Source: Paenibacillus faecalis (GTDB lineage Bacteria; Bacillota; Bacilli; Paenibacillales; Paenibacillaceae). From it: a stretch of DNA of 64,000 bases. A program made the translations under genes and the position numbers. The notes beneath the pieces were generated by a model. The model did not search any database. It was not told the DNA's origin and was given only the letters and a program-made list of their open reading frames with translations. Where the stretch lies: the NCBI RefSeq assembly GCF_900289175.1, contig NZ_LT985747.1, forward strand, positions 786,006-850,005, read 5' to 3'. Below are positions 16,605-25,337 of the stretch, piece by piece (the stretch's first letter is position 1; each line of letters opens with the position of its first letter).

Positions 16605-18683
16605 ATGCCTGAACCAATGAAGAAACAATTCCGATACATGCCGGGACTGGATGGACTTCGAGCTTTGGCGCTGTTCGGCGTCATGGGCTATCATTGGGGC
16701 TTTGACTTTGCCCCTGGCGGTTTTTTAGGAGTCAGCATATTTTTCGTGCTTTCCGGCTACTTGATCACCGATATTTTGGCATCGCAGTGGCGTCTGAACG
16801 GCAGAATCGACCTGAAAGATTTCTGGTATAGACGATTCCGGCGACTTCTTCCAGCCATGTTCGTAATGCTTATCATCGTTGTTGCCTGGGTTACCTTAAT
16901 TGATCCCTCCCGACTGTCAACACTCCGCGGAGAAGTTGCAGCGGCTGTCACATACATAAGCAACTGGCAGTTTATTTTCCAAGACATTTCATATTTTGAA
17001 TCCTTTGGTCCCCCTTCTCCCTTGGGACATATGTGGTCCCTGGCGGTAGAAGAGCAATTTTATCTATTATGGCCGCTCATGATGCTGCTCGGTCTTCATC
17101 TGTTTCCGCGCCGAGGACAATTGTTTTATTATATCAGTGCTCTTGCTGGTATTTCAGCCATCGGCATGGCACTGATTTACGAGCCTGGCACCGACCCAAG
17201 CCGTGTATATTTCGGTACAGACACCCGTGCCTTTGGACTATTGATCGGATCTGCACTCGCTATCATCTGGCCTAGCTACAGGCTCTCTGCCAAGGTCTCG
17301 CTTTCTGGACGCCTGGGGCTGGATATCGTCGGAGCAGCAGCCCTGTTCCTCGTCCTGTCTATGATGTGGACAACGGATCGCTATGATGAAACTCTTTACC
17401 AAGGCGGTATGGTCATCCTGTCCATTGCCTCTGCTATCGTCATTGCTGTCTTGGCTCATCCGGCATCATGGCTGGCAAAAATAATAGGATGTAAGCCGCT
17501 GCTATGGATCGGTGTTCGATCGTACGGAATATATTTGTGGCATTATCCAATTATCATTCTTACGAGCCGCTACGGAAGCCCTGAAAGTAATAGCACCTTG
17601 CACACATTTTTACAAATTGCAGCCAGCGTTCTTATCGCTTCCTTGTCCTATAAATATATCGAACAACCGATTCGACATGGGGCCCTAAAGGCGGCCTGGA
17701 AAAAAATCCGTCATCCCCATTGGCGTCCAGGTCGACTCTCTTTGAAAAACTGGATCGTTACATGCAGTACGCTGATCGTGATCGGAGTCTTTACTGCAGG
17801 CATGATGAATAGCGTCTCAGGTGCAACCACACCCCAAATATCTGAAGAAGCTTACGTGGACGTACTTATTCCCCCTGGTGCACCAGCTGTAGAACCTGAG
17901 GAGGATAAAAGCATCCAAGCTCCTTCCGATTCTCAGAATGGAACTGCCGAAAAGAAACCAGAGGCAAATCAAAAACCTGAAGAAAGCACTGCTAACGTAC
18001 CACCAAACAATAAAACACCTGAAGATCCGCCAGCTAAAAAAACGGATGACGGTGAGAATAAAGCCCAAACTTCCGGCAAACCGGGTACATCAGAAGGAAA
18101 GAAACCGGCTGAAAAACCGAAAAAACCCGAGACTCCAGAAAATAAACCATCAAGCGGCACGACCAAGAAGCCTAATAGCTCTGAGAAAGCAGATGGTCAG
18201 CATACCCAAAAACCTCAAGACGGATCAGCCATTACGGCAATAGGCGACTCAGTTATGGTTGGGGTTACTCCATATTTGGAAAAACAGCTGCCCGGCATTA
18301 TGATTGACGCCAAGATCGGTCGACAAATGCGTGATGCCGATGAGCTTATTTCGGGACTCAAAGCCAAAGGACGGCTTGACGGCGTTGTCATTATAGGGCT
18401 GGGGACAAACGGGGCTTTTGCCAAAAAAGATCTAGAATCTCTGCTTAGTTCGCTGAGTACGGCTAAACAGGTTCTCCTTGTTAACACCAAAGTTCCAAGA
18501 GATTGGGAGCATAACGTAAACACCATGCTGGCTGAAACCAGCCAGAAATTCCCGAATACGACGCTTGTCGATTGGTACACAGCAAGTAAAGATCATCCGG
18601 AATATTTCAGATCCGACGGTGTACATCTGGAGCCTGAAGGAGCGGCTGCCTACACATCTCTCATTGTAAACTCGATCAAATAG
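16605..18683 (+). CDS. oatA: OatA-like peptidoglycan O-acetyltransferase
   Basis: 692 residues. Residues about 8-395 are an acyltransferase-3 membrane domain with some ten helices and the family signatures (MPGLDGLRALAL, the histidine in GYHW, FFVLSGYLIT, FWYRRFRRLLPA, SLAVEEQFYLLWP). Residues about 420-540 are a low-complexity Lys/Pro/Glu linker outside the membrane. The C-terminal SGNH hydrolase domain has the nucleophile Ser548 in IGDSVMVG, the GLGTNG block and the D671-x-x-H674 dyad in SDGVHLEPEG. This two-domain layout is that of OatA, which O-acetylates muramic acid and gives lysozyme resistance. The start is ATG 16605, after GAGGTGA. Confidence 0.85.
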   Translation: MPEPMKKQFRYMPGLDGLRALALFGVMGYHWGFDFAPGGFLGVSIFFVLSGYLITDILASQWRLNGRIDLKDFWYRRFRRLLPAMFVMLIIVVAWVTLIDPSRLSTLRGEVAAAVTYISNWQFIFQDISYFESFGPPSPLGHMWSLAVEEQFYLLWPLMMLLGLHLFPRRGQLFYYISALAGISAIGMALIYEPGTDPSRVYFGTDTRAFGLLIGSALAIIWPSYRLSAKVSLSGRLGLDIVGAAALFLVLSMMWTTDRYDETLYQGGMVILSIASAIVIAVLAHPASWLAKIIGCKPLLWIGVRSYGIYLWHYPIIILTSRYGSPESNSTLHTFLQIAASVLIASLSYKYIEQPIRHGALKAAWKKIRHPHWRPGRLSLKNWIVTCSTLIVIGVFTAGMMNSVSGATTPQISEEAYVDVLIPPGAPAVEPEEDKSIQAPSDSQNGTAEKKPEANQKPEESTANVPPNNKTPEDPPAKKTDDGENKAQTSGKPGTSEGKKPAEKPKKPETPENKPSSGTTKKPNSSEKADGQHTQKPQDGSAITAIGDSVMVGVTPYLEKQLPGIMIDAKIGRQMRDADELISGLKAKGRLDGVVIIGLGTNGAFAKKDLESLLSSLSTAKQVLLVNTKVPRDWEHNVNTMLAETSQKFPNTTLVDWYTASKDHPEYFRSDGVHLEPEGAAAYTSLIVNSIK

Positions 18684-18802
18684 ATACTTTTTCCGGAAAC
18701 GACCGGAATCGATATCAGAAAGCATAAACCGGTTCTATATTTGGTAAAATGACAATCGCACTTATTTCGAATTAAATCGAAAAACATGCACTTTATCCAA
18801 AA

Positions 18803-18852
18803 AAAGGCTTATTTTCTTCGTTAAAGGAGGGAATAAGCCTTAGATTTTACTT
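18803..18852 (+). terminator. terminator of the acyltransferase gene
   Basis: AAGGCTTATT (18804-18813) pairs with AATAAGCCTT (18832-18841), followed by TTTTACTTTTTTTT. Confidence 0.75.
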
Positions 18853-18983
18853 TTTTTTAAAGAAATTATTGAAAATGTACGGGAATCCCCGGTCAAGATG
18901 TGGTCAAATTTTATTTTATCTTTTATGATGATATAGATGAGTAGTTCATTTTCTGTTAAACAACCATTTGAGGAGTGAGATTT

Positions 18984-19493
18984 TTGAACAAGATAGGTAG
19001 AAATGATGCCTGTCACTGCGGCAGCGGCAAAAAATACAAAAGATGCTGTCTTGAAAAAGACCGTGAGGCAGAGAGACAACCCCATCATATCGAGCCTTCC
19101 CCAGAAGAGAAACAAGCTATGCTGAATCCGCCGACGAATATGGCTGAGTTTATGGCAGCGCTAAGGGAAATGAAATGGGATAACGATTCTTATCGGGAGC
19201 TGGCGGAAGAACTGTTCCCGCAGTTATACAATGACTATGAGTACAACGATCATGATAAAATGCTTGTTCTTTATAACATGCTCATTATTTGGAACGGCTT
19301 CTGTCTGAAAGAGTCTCCGCGCTTCCGCAAATCAGGAGGATTTAAAGCGGCTTTGGACCAGCTTTTCACACGAGCGCTTGATATTTCAGTTACTCAAGCC
19401 GATCTTTCTGCCAAGCATGATGTAGCAACGACCACCATATCTAAATCGTTTGGTCAGCTGAATCAATTTATGGAGCAGATGGCCGCGGCCTGA
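18984..19493 (+). CDS. SEC-C metal-binding motif protein
   Basis: 169 residues. The start is TTG 18984, 8 nt after GGAG. The N-terminus carries a classic SEC-C zinc motif, NDACHCGSGKKYKRCC (C-x-C-x8-CC), as found at the end of SecA. The remaining about 145 residues are helical and acidic, without a catalytic motif I recognise. Single gene. Proteins of this type are usually annotated only by the SEC-C motif. Confidence 0.75.
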   Translation: MNKIGRNDACHCGSGKKYKRCCLEKDREAERQPHHIEPSPEEKQAMLNPPTNMAEFMAALREMKWDNDSYRELAEELFPQLYNDYEYNDHDKMLVLYNMLIIWNGFCLKESPRFRKSGGFKAALDQLFTRALDISVTQADLSAKHDVATTTISKSFGQLNQFMEQMAAA

Positions 19494-19535
19494 TATGAAT
19501 CCTATACACACCAGCAAAAGGCGGTGCCTTTCTTT

Positions 19536-20372
19536 ATGAAATATATTGTATCCATGAAGTGGCTCCTCGCCCGAATGTTTGAGCCGGATCTGGTCATTGT
19601 GGACTGCCGCTTTACACTAGGGCAGCCTGAAGCAGGCAGGCTCGCCTACGAGGAGGAACATATTCCGAGAGCCGTCTACTTGGACCTGGATCAAGACCTC
19701 TCCTCCCCCCTTTCCTTGCATGGCGGACGTCATCCCCTGCCGGATATGAGGGAATTTGCGAGCAAGCTGGGCCAAGCGGGCATCGATAAGGACAAGCGGG
19801 TTGTCATATACGATGATCAAGGCGGCATGATCGCCAGCCGGCTCTGGTGGATGTTAAAATACACGGGTCATAAACATGTTTATATTATGGATCAAGGCTT
19901 CTCAGCATGGAAGAACGCAAATTATCCCGTGACCGCTGAAACACCAGTCGTCATTCCGGGACATTATGAACCGGACGTTCAGCACCATATGCTGGTTGAT
20001 GTCAAGGACGTCAAACAAGCGTTACATAGCGAATCGGCATATCTTATCGATTCTCGGGAGCAACCCCGTTACGAAGGCATTGAGGAGCCTATCGATCCGG
20101 TTGCCGGTCACATCCCTGGAGCCGTCAATTACTTCTGGAAAGACAATTTGGATGAGCAAGGACGCTGGATCAGCCTAGAGGAGATTCGGCACCGCTTCCG
20201 CGATGTCCCAAAAGACAAGGATATCATCGTATACTGTGGATCCGGCGTCTCTGCTTGCCCGAACGTGCTAGCCCTAGAAGAAGCAGGATACAGGAATGTA
20301 AAGCTGTATGGGGGCAGCTGGAGTGATTGGATTTCTTATAGCGAGAATCCGGTAGCAACAGGAAGTGAATAA
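19536..20372 (+). CDS. two-domain sulfurtransferase (rhodanese / 3-mercaptopyruvate type)
   Basis: 278 residues from ATG 19536; the GTG at 19524 lies within the SD AAAGGCGGTG. There are two rhodanese domains. The N-terminal structural one (DCRFTLGQPEAGR to about 140) lacks the catalytic Cys. The C-terminal one has YLIDSREQPRY and the active-site loop YCGSGVSA with Cys near 234. The family transfers sulfane sulfur from thiosulfate or mercaptopyruvate. The last about 120 bp are almost identical to the broken second copy at 23704-24326, pointing to recent gene conversion or duplication. Confidence 0.88.
   Translation: MKYIVSMKWLLARMFEPDLVIVDCRFTLGQPEAGRLAYEEEHIPRAVYLDLDQDLSSPLSLHGGRHPLPDMREFASKLGQAGIDKDKRVVIYDDQGGMIASRLWWMLKYTGHKHVYIMDQGFSAWKNANYPVTAETPVVIPGHYEPDVQHHMLVDVKDVKQALHSESAYLIDSREQPRYEGIEEPIDPVAGHIPGAVNYFWKDNLDEQGRWISLEEIRHRFRDVPKDKDIIVYCGSGVSACPNVLALEEAGYRNVKLYGGSWSDWISYSENPVATGSE
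20214..20335 (+). repeat. 122-bp direct repeat, left copy (in sulfurtransferase gene)
   Basis: 121 of 122 bases are identical to 24150-24271; the single difference is CTAGAAG versus CTGGAAG. Outside this block the two sulfurtransferase genes differ at many positions. Confidence 0.9.
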
Positions 20373-20379
20373 CTTGCAA

Positions 20380-20408
20380 GAACCCGCGCTTGGCGCGGGT
20401 TCTTTTTT
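20380..20408 (+). terminator. terminator of the sulfurtransferase gene
   Basis: AACCCGCGC-TT-GGCGCGGGTT, then CTTTTTT. Confidence 0.85.
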
Positions 20409-20509
20409 ATGGAAATCTGGAGAAATACTTTTTTTTGAAGAGCAGTTTTGTTGTTTCATGATTCAGTCATGGTGGGTATGAGTCTAACGAACTGATAATT
20501 TACAATATA

Positions 20510-20538
20510 TTGAATTTAATCCGGAGTACAATTAATAT
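20510..20538 (+). promoter_or_regulatory. sigma-A-type promoter of the first immunity-type lipoprotein gene
   Basis: TTGAAT, 17 nt, TAATAT. The surrounding 70 bp (20484-20556) are repeated with small changes at 20931-21002 before the second copy. Confidence 0.6.
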
Positions 20539-20596
20539 ATATACGATCTGAAAACCAGTATTAACTGTATCTATGATTATCCAAGGAGTGATTATT

Positions 20597-20875
20597 ATCA
20601 AAACCAGATTTGGCTGGTATATGATACTGTCTGGGCTTGTTGTAATCATCCTGATACTTTGGGGATATCAACAGACGAAATATAACAACGGTAGTAACAA
20701 CGAAGCCGTCTACAACAGCGAAGAGCAAGCAATCATCGTTAGGGCTAAGCCCATTGCAATCAAATATTTAAAAGATACATATGAATTGGATGTTGAACTA
20801 ACAGGTGAACAGCTGCTCCCTACATATGTAGCTTCCCAAGTTATATTTAAAGGGAATGTAATCGGGAGAGTATAA
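20597..20875 (+). pseudogene. degenerate TilA-like immunity lipoprotein gene
   Basis: The product parallels its neighbour at 21057 (KPIAIKYLKDTYELDVE, LLPTYVAS.VIF.GNVIG) but stops just after GNVIG, losing the last about 45 residues. Its lipobox reads LWGYQQ instead of LGGCQR, so the lipidated Cys is absent. The start is ATC 20597, 8 nt after GGAG, with the GTG at 20588 inside the SD. A decayed tandem duplicate with its own promoter. Confidence 0.7.
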
Positions 20876-20955
20876 CTTTTGACTCAGGATATCATATCTA
20901 AGTACCGTTTAAGTACCATGTCGCACCATACTAACGAACTAAACATTTACAAATA

Positions 20956-20984
20956 TTGAAAATCAAACCGAATACAATTAATAT
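20956..20984 (+). promoter_or_regulatory. sigma-A-type promoter of the second lipoprotein gene
   Basis: TTGAAA, 17 nt, TAATAT, within a 72-bp duplicate of the promoter region at 20484-20556. Confidence 0.6.
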
Positions 20985-21056
20985 ATATACGATCTGAAGA
21001 CCAAGTCACCATTCCCATTTACATAATGTTAGTCACAATCAAAGGAGTTGATTATT

Positions 21057-21458
21057 ATTAAAGCCAGATTCGGCTTTTATATGGTACTGCTTGGATTTGT
21101 TGTAATCATCTTAATGCTTGGAGGATGCCAACGGATGGAAAAAAATAACGGAGATACTAACGAGGAAGTTGTCTACAACAAAGAGGAGCAAGCAATCATC
21201 GACAAGGCTAAACCCATTGCAATCAAGTATTTAAAAGATACATATGAATTGGATGTTGAAATAACAGGTGAAAGCCTCCTCCCTACATATGTAGCTTCCG
21301 AAGTCATATTTGAAGGAAATGTTATCGGCGATGAAAAGCAATATTTTAGCATTTCTGTGAATTACAAAACAAATGAAAAAGCTGATATGGTAATGAGCCC
21401 AGAATTAGCTGCTGCAATTAGAGCTAAGGGGTTTGATCCTTCTATCAAGAAAAAATAA
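21057..21458 (+). CDS. TilA-like immunity lipoprotein (locus A)
   Basis: About 133 residues. After a basic N-terminus and hydrophobic helix comes the lipobox LMLGGCQR, so the protein is lipidated and outside the membrane. The mature domain (residues about 35-130) has the pattern AIKYLKDTYELDVEI, LLPTYVAS, SISVNYKTN, MSPELAAAIRAKG shared by all such genes in this window. It precedes the lipase effector by 19 bp. In Staphylococcus aureus the T7 lipase toxin TslA is neutralised by a lipoprotein, TilA, and I infer the same role. The start is ATT 21057, 8-9 nt after AAAGGAG; the TTG at 21048 directly abuts the SD. Confidence 0.7.
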   Translation: MKARFGFYMVLLGFVVIILMLGGCQRMEKNNGDTNEEVVYNKEEQAIIDKAKPIAIKYLKDTYELDVEITGESLLPTYVASEVIFEGNVIGDEKQYFSISVNYKTNEKADMVMSPELAAAIRAKGFDPSIKKK

Positions 21459-21477
21459 ATTAGTGGAGGTATTGTAG

Positions 21478-22797
21478 TTGGGGAAACATTCCAAGGTAAA
21501 TGATGAGACCTATAAAACTATGTCAGCACTTGCCTATCGGAACCTTACAGAAAAATCAGAACTCGAGGGACTTTCTGATGATTGGAAAGTCTTAGAGAAC
21601 ACTAGAAGCGATAGTTCAACTGGTTTCGATGCTATAACTTTCGTAAATGAAAAAACGAATCAAGCTGTCATTGCATTTCGAGGAACAGAAGACATAAAAA
21701 AAGCAGGATTTGAAAGAGCCGCCCCCGATTTGTTCAATGATGTTGGAATCGGATTAAACGAACTGAGCAGAAAGAACGAAATCCCGCGTCCTTGGGATAG
21801 TCAAATAACCAAATTTGAAGATTTTGTTGGTATAACGAAACTTAACAACTGGATGGGTGATGTATCGAAAGGAATGAACAAAATGTTCCCGCTTTCTGGA
21901 CCAAAGCAACTATACCAAGCCGAAGACTACGCTAAAGAGATGCAGCAAAAGTACAAACATCTCGACTTCTCTTTGACAGGCCATTCCCTGGGTGGTGCTA
22001 ATGCACAATATGCTGCTGCTTATACAGGGATGACCGCCGTTACCTTTAGTGCTCCCTCAGTTGTAGGTAGTTTAACACCAGAGATGAGAAGAAAAGCTGA
22101 AGAAGGCGGATTCGATTATCAGATTATCAATTTCGCCCATCCGAAAGACATCGTCGGTAGTGGTACATACGGCGGTTATGATGGTCATGTAGGATCAACG
22201 TACTATATAGACTCTAACTATAAAGATGCTAACCCGGATGACACTAGTCTAAAGGGTCTCGATGGTATCAAGAATAAAATTAGTGATTCTTTTGGCGGTC
22301 CTAACTACCACTCTATGGACCACTACAAGTTTAAAGACGGCTATATCTCCAACCCTTTATTCGATGGAGCTACGGGTGAGCCTGTAGATTCACCACGGGT
22401 CCCTTCTTCCACAGATTTCTTAGACGAAGTGAAAAATCGAATTGCCGATGCAATTACCGGTGCAGTGAGTTCATTATCTGCATTGGCCGGGGCTTTATCT
22501 AATGCAACTGGCTCCGCCGCTGCTGATACCATACAGGTAACTCCGAGTGAGCTTCGAAGTGTTGCGAAACGATGGAAATTAAATGCTCAGTATAGTGACG
22601 CTGAAATTGAAGGAATTCGGCAACGGCTCTCCATGTACATGCATTCCAGCCGTAGTCGGCGGCTTCAGCCTATTATCCAGCAGCTCGAGACCTCCATCGT
22701 CTCCATGAGTCAAGCACGTCTACAGCAAACCAACGAGATTTTATACTTTATCAATCATAAGGCTGATTTGTTCGAACAAGCCGATAACAGCAGCTAA
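21478..22797 (+). CDS. TslA-like type VII secretion lipase effector (locus A)
   Basis: 439 residues from TTG 21478, 8 nt after GGAGG. The N-terminal about 300 residues form a lipase-3-like alpha/beta hydrolase: VIAFRGTED oxyanion region, nucleophile elbow TGHSLGG with Ser170, Asp in FAHPKDIVGSG and His in PNYHSMDHY. The C-terminal about 95 residues (from VTPSELRSVAKRW) are helical and WXG/LXG-like, ending HKADLFEQADNSS. There is no signal peptide. A toxic lipase domain in front and a type VII targeting helix bundle at the back is the reverse architecture described for staphylococcal TslA. It is followed by its likely partner at 22831 and preceded by immunity-type lipoproteins. Confidence 0.8.
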   Translation: MGKHSKVNDETYKTMSALAYRNLTEKSELEGLSDDWKVLENTRSDSSTGFDAITFVNEKTNQAVIAFRGTEDIKKAGFERAAPDLFNDVGIGLNELSRKNEIPRPWDSQITKFEDFVGITKLNNWMGDVSKGMNKMFPLSGPKQLYQAEDYAKEMQQKYKHLDFSLTGHSLGGANAQYAAAYTGMTAVTFSAPSVVGSLTPEMRRKAEEGGFDYQIINFAHPKDIVGSGTYGGYDGHVGSTYYIDSNYKDANPDDTSLKGLDGIKNKISDSFGGPNYHSMDHYKFKDGYISNPLFDGATGEPVDSPRVPSSTDFLDEVKNRIADAITGAVSSLSALAGALSNATGSAAADTIQVTPSELRSVAKRWKLNAQYSDAEIEGIRQRLSMYMHSSRSRRLQPIIQQLETSIVSMSQARLQQTNEILYFINHKADLFEQADNSS

Positions 22798-22830
22798 CAC
22801 AGATAACACGCGCTTGTGGAGGATTAAGAT

Positions 22831-23103
22831 ATGAACGGTGAAATACTAGTTGAACTCGATGATTTACTTGGGGCAGAGAGAGAATTAACCGATCTGCTGA
22901 CACGCCTTCGTGCTGATGAACAAGAAGCTAGAAGTCTGTACGCCCGTCTGCAGAATTGGAAAGGTCATTCCGCCAATGTTCTTAAGAACCAAATCGAAAC
23001 CTTTTTTGAGGACATGTCTCGGCGAATCATAGAAATCGAGCAACAGAAGCTCGAGCTGGTCCGTTACGTTCAGCTTATGAGGCAAGTAGACAGTATGCCT
23101 TAA
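22831..23103 (+). CDS. WXG-type helical partner of the lipase effector (TlaA-like, locus A)
   Basis: 90 residues from ATG 22831, with GGAGG upstream, 33 bp after the effector. It is all-helical, with the turn NWKGHSANVLKNQIETFF matching the W-x-G hairpin of WXG100 proteins, and heptad-like flanks. The family dimerises with T7 substrates to make a composite secretion signal. In S. aureus, TslA needs two such partners, TlaA and TlaB. Only one is seen here. Confidence 0.75.
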   Translation: MNGEILVELDDLLGAERELTDLLTRLRADEQEARSLYARLQNWKGHSANVLKNQIETFFEDMSRRIIEIEQQKLELVRYVQLMRQVDSMP

Positions 23104-23150
23104 TGAAATTACACTCGAGGCCAAAATGCTGAGTCCGACTTTACGGCTCA

Positions 23151-23456
23151 TCATGAATCAAGCAGCCCCCTTAAATAAGCTTGCTCAAAAAAACGATTAA
23201 AGGGAGGATTAGCCCCCCTTAAATCGTCTTCAAAGCTATCGCTATCCTTCGGAACAAATTCCAGAATATCTCCTGGCTGACAATTCAAAATTTCGCATAT
23301 CGCTTCCAAGGTTGAGAACCGGATCGCCTTCACTTTACCCGTCTTCAGATTGGACAGATTGACGTTCGAGATCCCGACCTTGTCCGTCAGGTCATTCAAT
23401 TTCATTTTTTTGTCGGCTAGGACCCGGTCCAGGCGTATAATAATCGGCACTATCAT
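23151..23456 (-). CDS. XRE regulator (YozG-like)
   Basis: 101 residues from ATG 23456. The HTH occupies about residues 5-68: LDRVLADKKMKLNDLTDKVG, NLSNLKTGKVKAIRF, LEAICEILNCQPGDIL, then EFVP. That is the typical small YozG/HTH_26 regulator. The C-terminal extension of about 30 residues is unusual. Such genes are normally paired with a DUF2975 membrane protein, and a truncated one lies directly upstream at 23469. Confidence 0.75.
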   Translation of the reverse strand: MIVPIIIRLDRVLADKKMKLNDLTDKVGISNVNLSNLKTGKVKAIRFSTLEAICEILNCQPGDILEFVPKDSDSFEDDLRGANPPFNRFFEQAYLRGLLDS

Positions 23457-23468
23457 CAGTCCCCATTC

Positions 23469-23705
23469 TCATAAAGTTGAATCATGCTCTTCCTGCAGAA
23501 GAGCACCGTACTTGAAAATCTCTGAGACGAACAGAACTAGTATGCCGATAATAATTCCGATTAAAGAGATTCCCCCCAGATTAATTGAGAAGAAGCCAGT
23601 GACGAGCAGGCAGATCAGAATATTAAGAACAAGCTTCGCCAGCAAAGAATAAAGAATAACGACGATTCCCAGCCTTCTCAGACGAACGGCCTTTGCCAGA
23701 AAGAT
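23469..23705 (-). pseudogene. 3' fragment of DUF2975 membrane protein gene
   Basis: The frame encodes two hydrophobic helices and the end FVSEIFKYGALLQEEHDSTL, which is the C-terminal half of DUF2975 proteins (usually about 160 residues). At about 23705 the frame passes into sulfurtransferase DNA read in antisense, so the 5' half has been replaced. It should have been co-transcribed with the XRE gene. The junction marks a rearrangement breakpoint. Confidence 0.6.
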
Positions 23706-24326
23706 GGGAGCCTGCGGTATCGACAAAGATAAGCGTGTTGTCATTTACGACGACCAGGGCGGAATGGTAGCGAGCCGGCTTTGGTGGATGCTAACCTATA
23801 CAGGACATGATCAGGTTTATGTCATGGACGAAGGGTTTACGGCATGGAGCAAAGCCGGGTATCCGGTTACCGATGAGACACCGATTGTCATTCCGGCTAC
23901 ATACGAGGCTAAACCTCGACCAGACATGCTTGTTGGTGTCGAGGATGTGAGAGATGCATCCAAAGATAAATCAGCGATCATCATCGATTCCAGGGAATCA
24001 CGCCGTTATGCCGAGCTGAGGAGCCGATTGATCCCGTAGCTGGTCACATTCCAGGTGCGGCGAACTTCTTCTGGAAGGACCTGCTGGATGATGCTGGCGG
24101 CTGGAAGAGTACTGAGGAGATTGAACAGCACTTCTCCACTCTGTCCAAGGACAAGGATATCATCGTATACTGTGGATCCGGCGTCTCTGCTTGCCCGAAC
24201 GTGCTAGCCCTGGAAGAAGCAGGATACAGGAATGTAAAGCTGTATGGGGGCAGCTGGAGTGATTGGATTTCGTACAAAGAGAACCGGATCGCTACCGGAG
24301 ATGAAAAAAGCCTAGAGAATATTTAA
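23704..24326 (+). pseudogene. truncated, frameshifted second sulfurtransferase
   Basis: Begins in mid-domain (GACGIDKDKRVVIYDDQGGM) with the first about 90 residues of the protein missing. It runs to YAELRSRLIP near 24039, where a frameshift occurs. The other frame then continues EPIDPVAGHIPGAANFF through YCGSGVSA to IATGDEKSLENI. Compared with the intact gene at 19536 it is diverged except for the last 122-bp block. Not functional. Confidence 0.85.
24150..24271 (+). repeat. 122-bp direct repeat, right copy (in sulfurtransferase pseudogene)
   Basis: Matches 20214-20335 at 121 of 122 positions, in the same orientation. The two copies bracket the lipase/immunity island. Confidence 0.9.
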
Positions 24327-24341
24327 TAGTATGTAGTATAT

Positions 24342-24386
24342 AAATACATCGTCACTGAGGTACTTGCCTTGGGCGATGTATTTTTT
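24342..24386 (+). terminator. terminator after the sulfurtransferase pseudogene
   Basis: AAATACATCG and CGATGTATTT flank a 22-nt loop, then TTTT. Confidence 0.65.
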
Positions 24387-24533
24387 TGCCCTGATGTCAA
24401 CACGGAGTCAATGCTCAGATGCTGAAAAAATAATATTCATTATATTGTGAAATTGTTCACAACAATAAACGGATAATCATGGAATAATAAAATAATGGAA
24501 AATATTATATAGAGAAAGAGTGGGAGAGTAAGA

Positions 24534-25172
24534 TTGAAAAAAAGTTTATTGGTTATGGTGAGTATGTTTCTAGTCGTGATGTTGTTAGCGGGATGCACAA
24601 GCAAACCAGAAGCAGATGCTGCGGAGTCAGCCAAGATCTTCTATGATCTGTATATCAAGGGAGATATAGCTGGTGCCACCAAGCTTGGAATGAACGAAGA
24701 TGAGGCAAGCACGCTGCTTGAAACGACAAAGGAAACGCTCATCACATTATTTAAAGGCTATATGGAAACAACTGGTTTGGTAATCTCGGATGAACAGGTT
24801 ACTCAAATCGTTGAAGCTCGTATAGAAGGGATTAAAAAATTAAGTGCTACTGCTGAAATTGTTTCTGAGGATAAGGAGTCCGCTGAGGTTAAGCTGAGCA
24901 CTACTTACTTTGATGAACTGAGTATGCAGGAAAAAGTGGTTGAAGATGTTATTGCCGAACTCGAAAATTCAGGTATAACGAATGAACAAGAAATGTTGGA
25001 TAAAATGGCTGAATTGTTCGTCAATAAATTAATTGAAGCGTATAAAAATCTTGAGCCTTCTAAAGATCAGAAGTCTGAAACGATTCAATTTATACTCGAG
25101 GACAATGTTTGGATCGCAGAAAATATGGCTAAATTCGGCACGACAGTGGGACAGCTAACAAGCGGTCAATAA
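24534..25172 (+). CDS. DUF5105-like lipoprotein
   Basis: 212 residues from TTG 24534, with GGGAGAG upstream. Signal peptide with lipobox LLAGCTSK (Cys about residue 21). The mature part is acidic and helical: SAKIFYDLYIKGD, then a long charged region, ending in a beta segment (ETIQFILEDNVWIAEN). This matches the DUF4878/DUF5105 type of surface lipoproteins of Bacillales and Listeria, whose function is unknown. Single gene with its own terminator. Confidence 0.7.
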   Translation: MKKSLLVMVSMFLVVMLLAGCTSKPEADAAESAKIFYDLYIKGDIAGATKLGMNEDEASTLLETTKETLITLFKGYMETTGLVISDEQVTQIVEARIEGIKKLSATAEIVSEDKESAEVKLSTTYFDELSMQEKVVEDVIAELENSGITNEQEMLDKMAELFVNKLIEAYKNLEPSKDQKSETIQFILEDNVWIAENMAKFGTTVGQLTSGQ

Positions 25173-25181
25173 GATACATAG

Positions 25182-25210
25182 GGGATGCTCTGATGAGCAT
25201 CCCTTTTTTA
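25182..25210 (+). terminator. terminator of the DUF5105-like gene
   Basis: GGGATGCTC-TGAT-GAGCATCCC then TTTTTTA. Confidence 0.85.
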
Positions 25211-25337
25211 TTGAGCCAAAAAGTATTCGCATATGAGCAAGAATCTCGGCAATTCAATCGCAGGTGGATTCTTCAATTGAAAGCGATTGGATGAGCTTTG
25301 ACGACAATCAGATGGCATTATACGATTCAAATCTCTG

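Noticed and set aside
20461..24330. Island as a transposon
   Set aside because: No transposase or terminal inverted repeats. The flanking direct repeat is part of sulfurtransferase coding sequence, pointing to homologous recombination.
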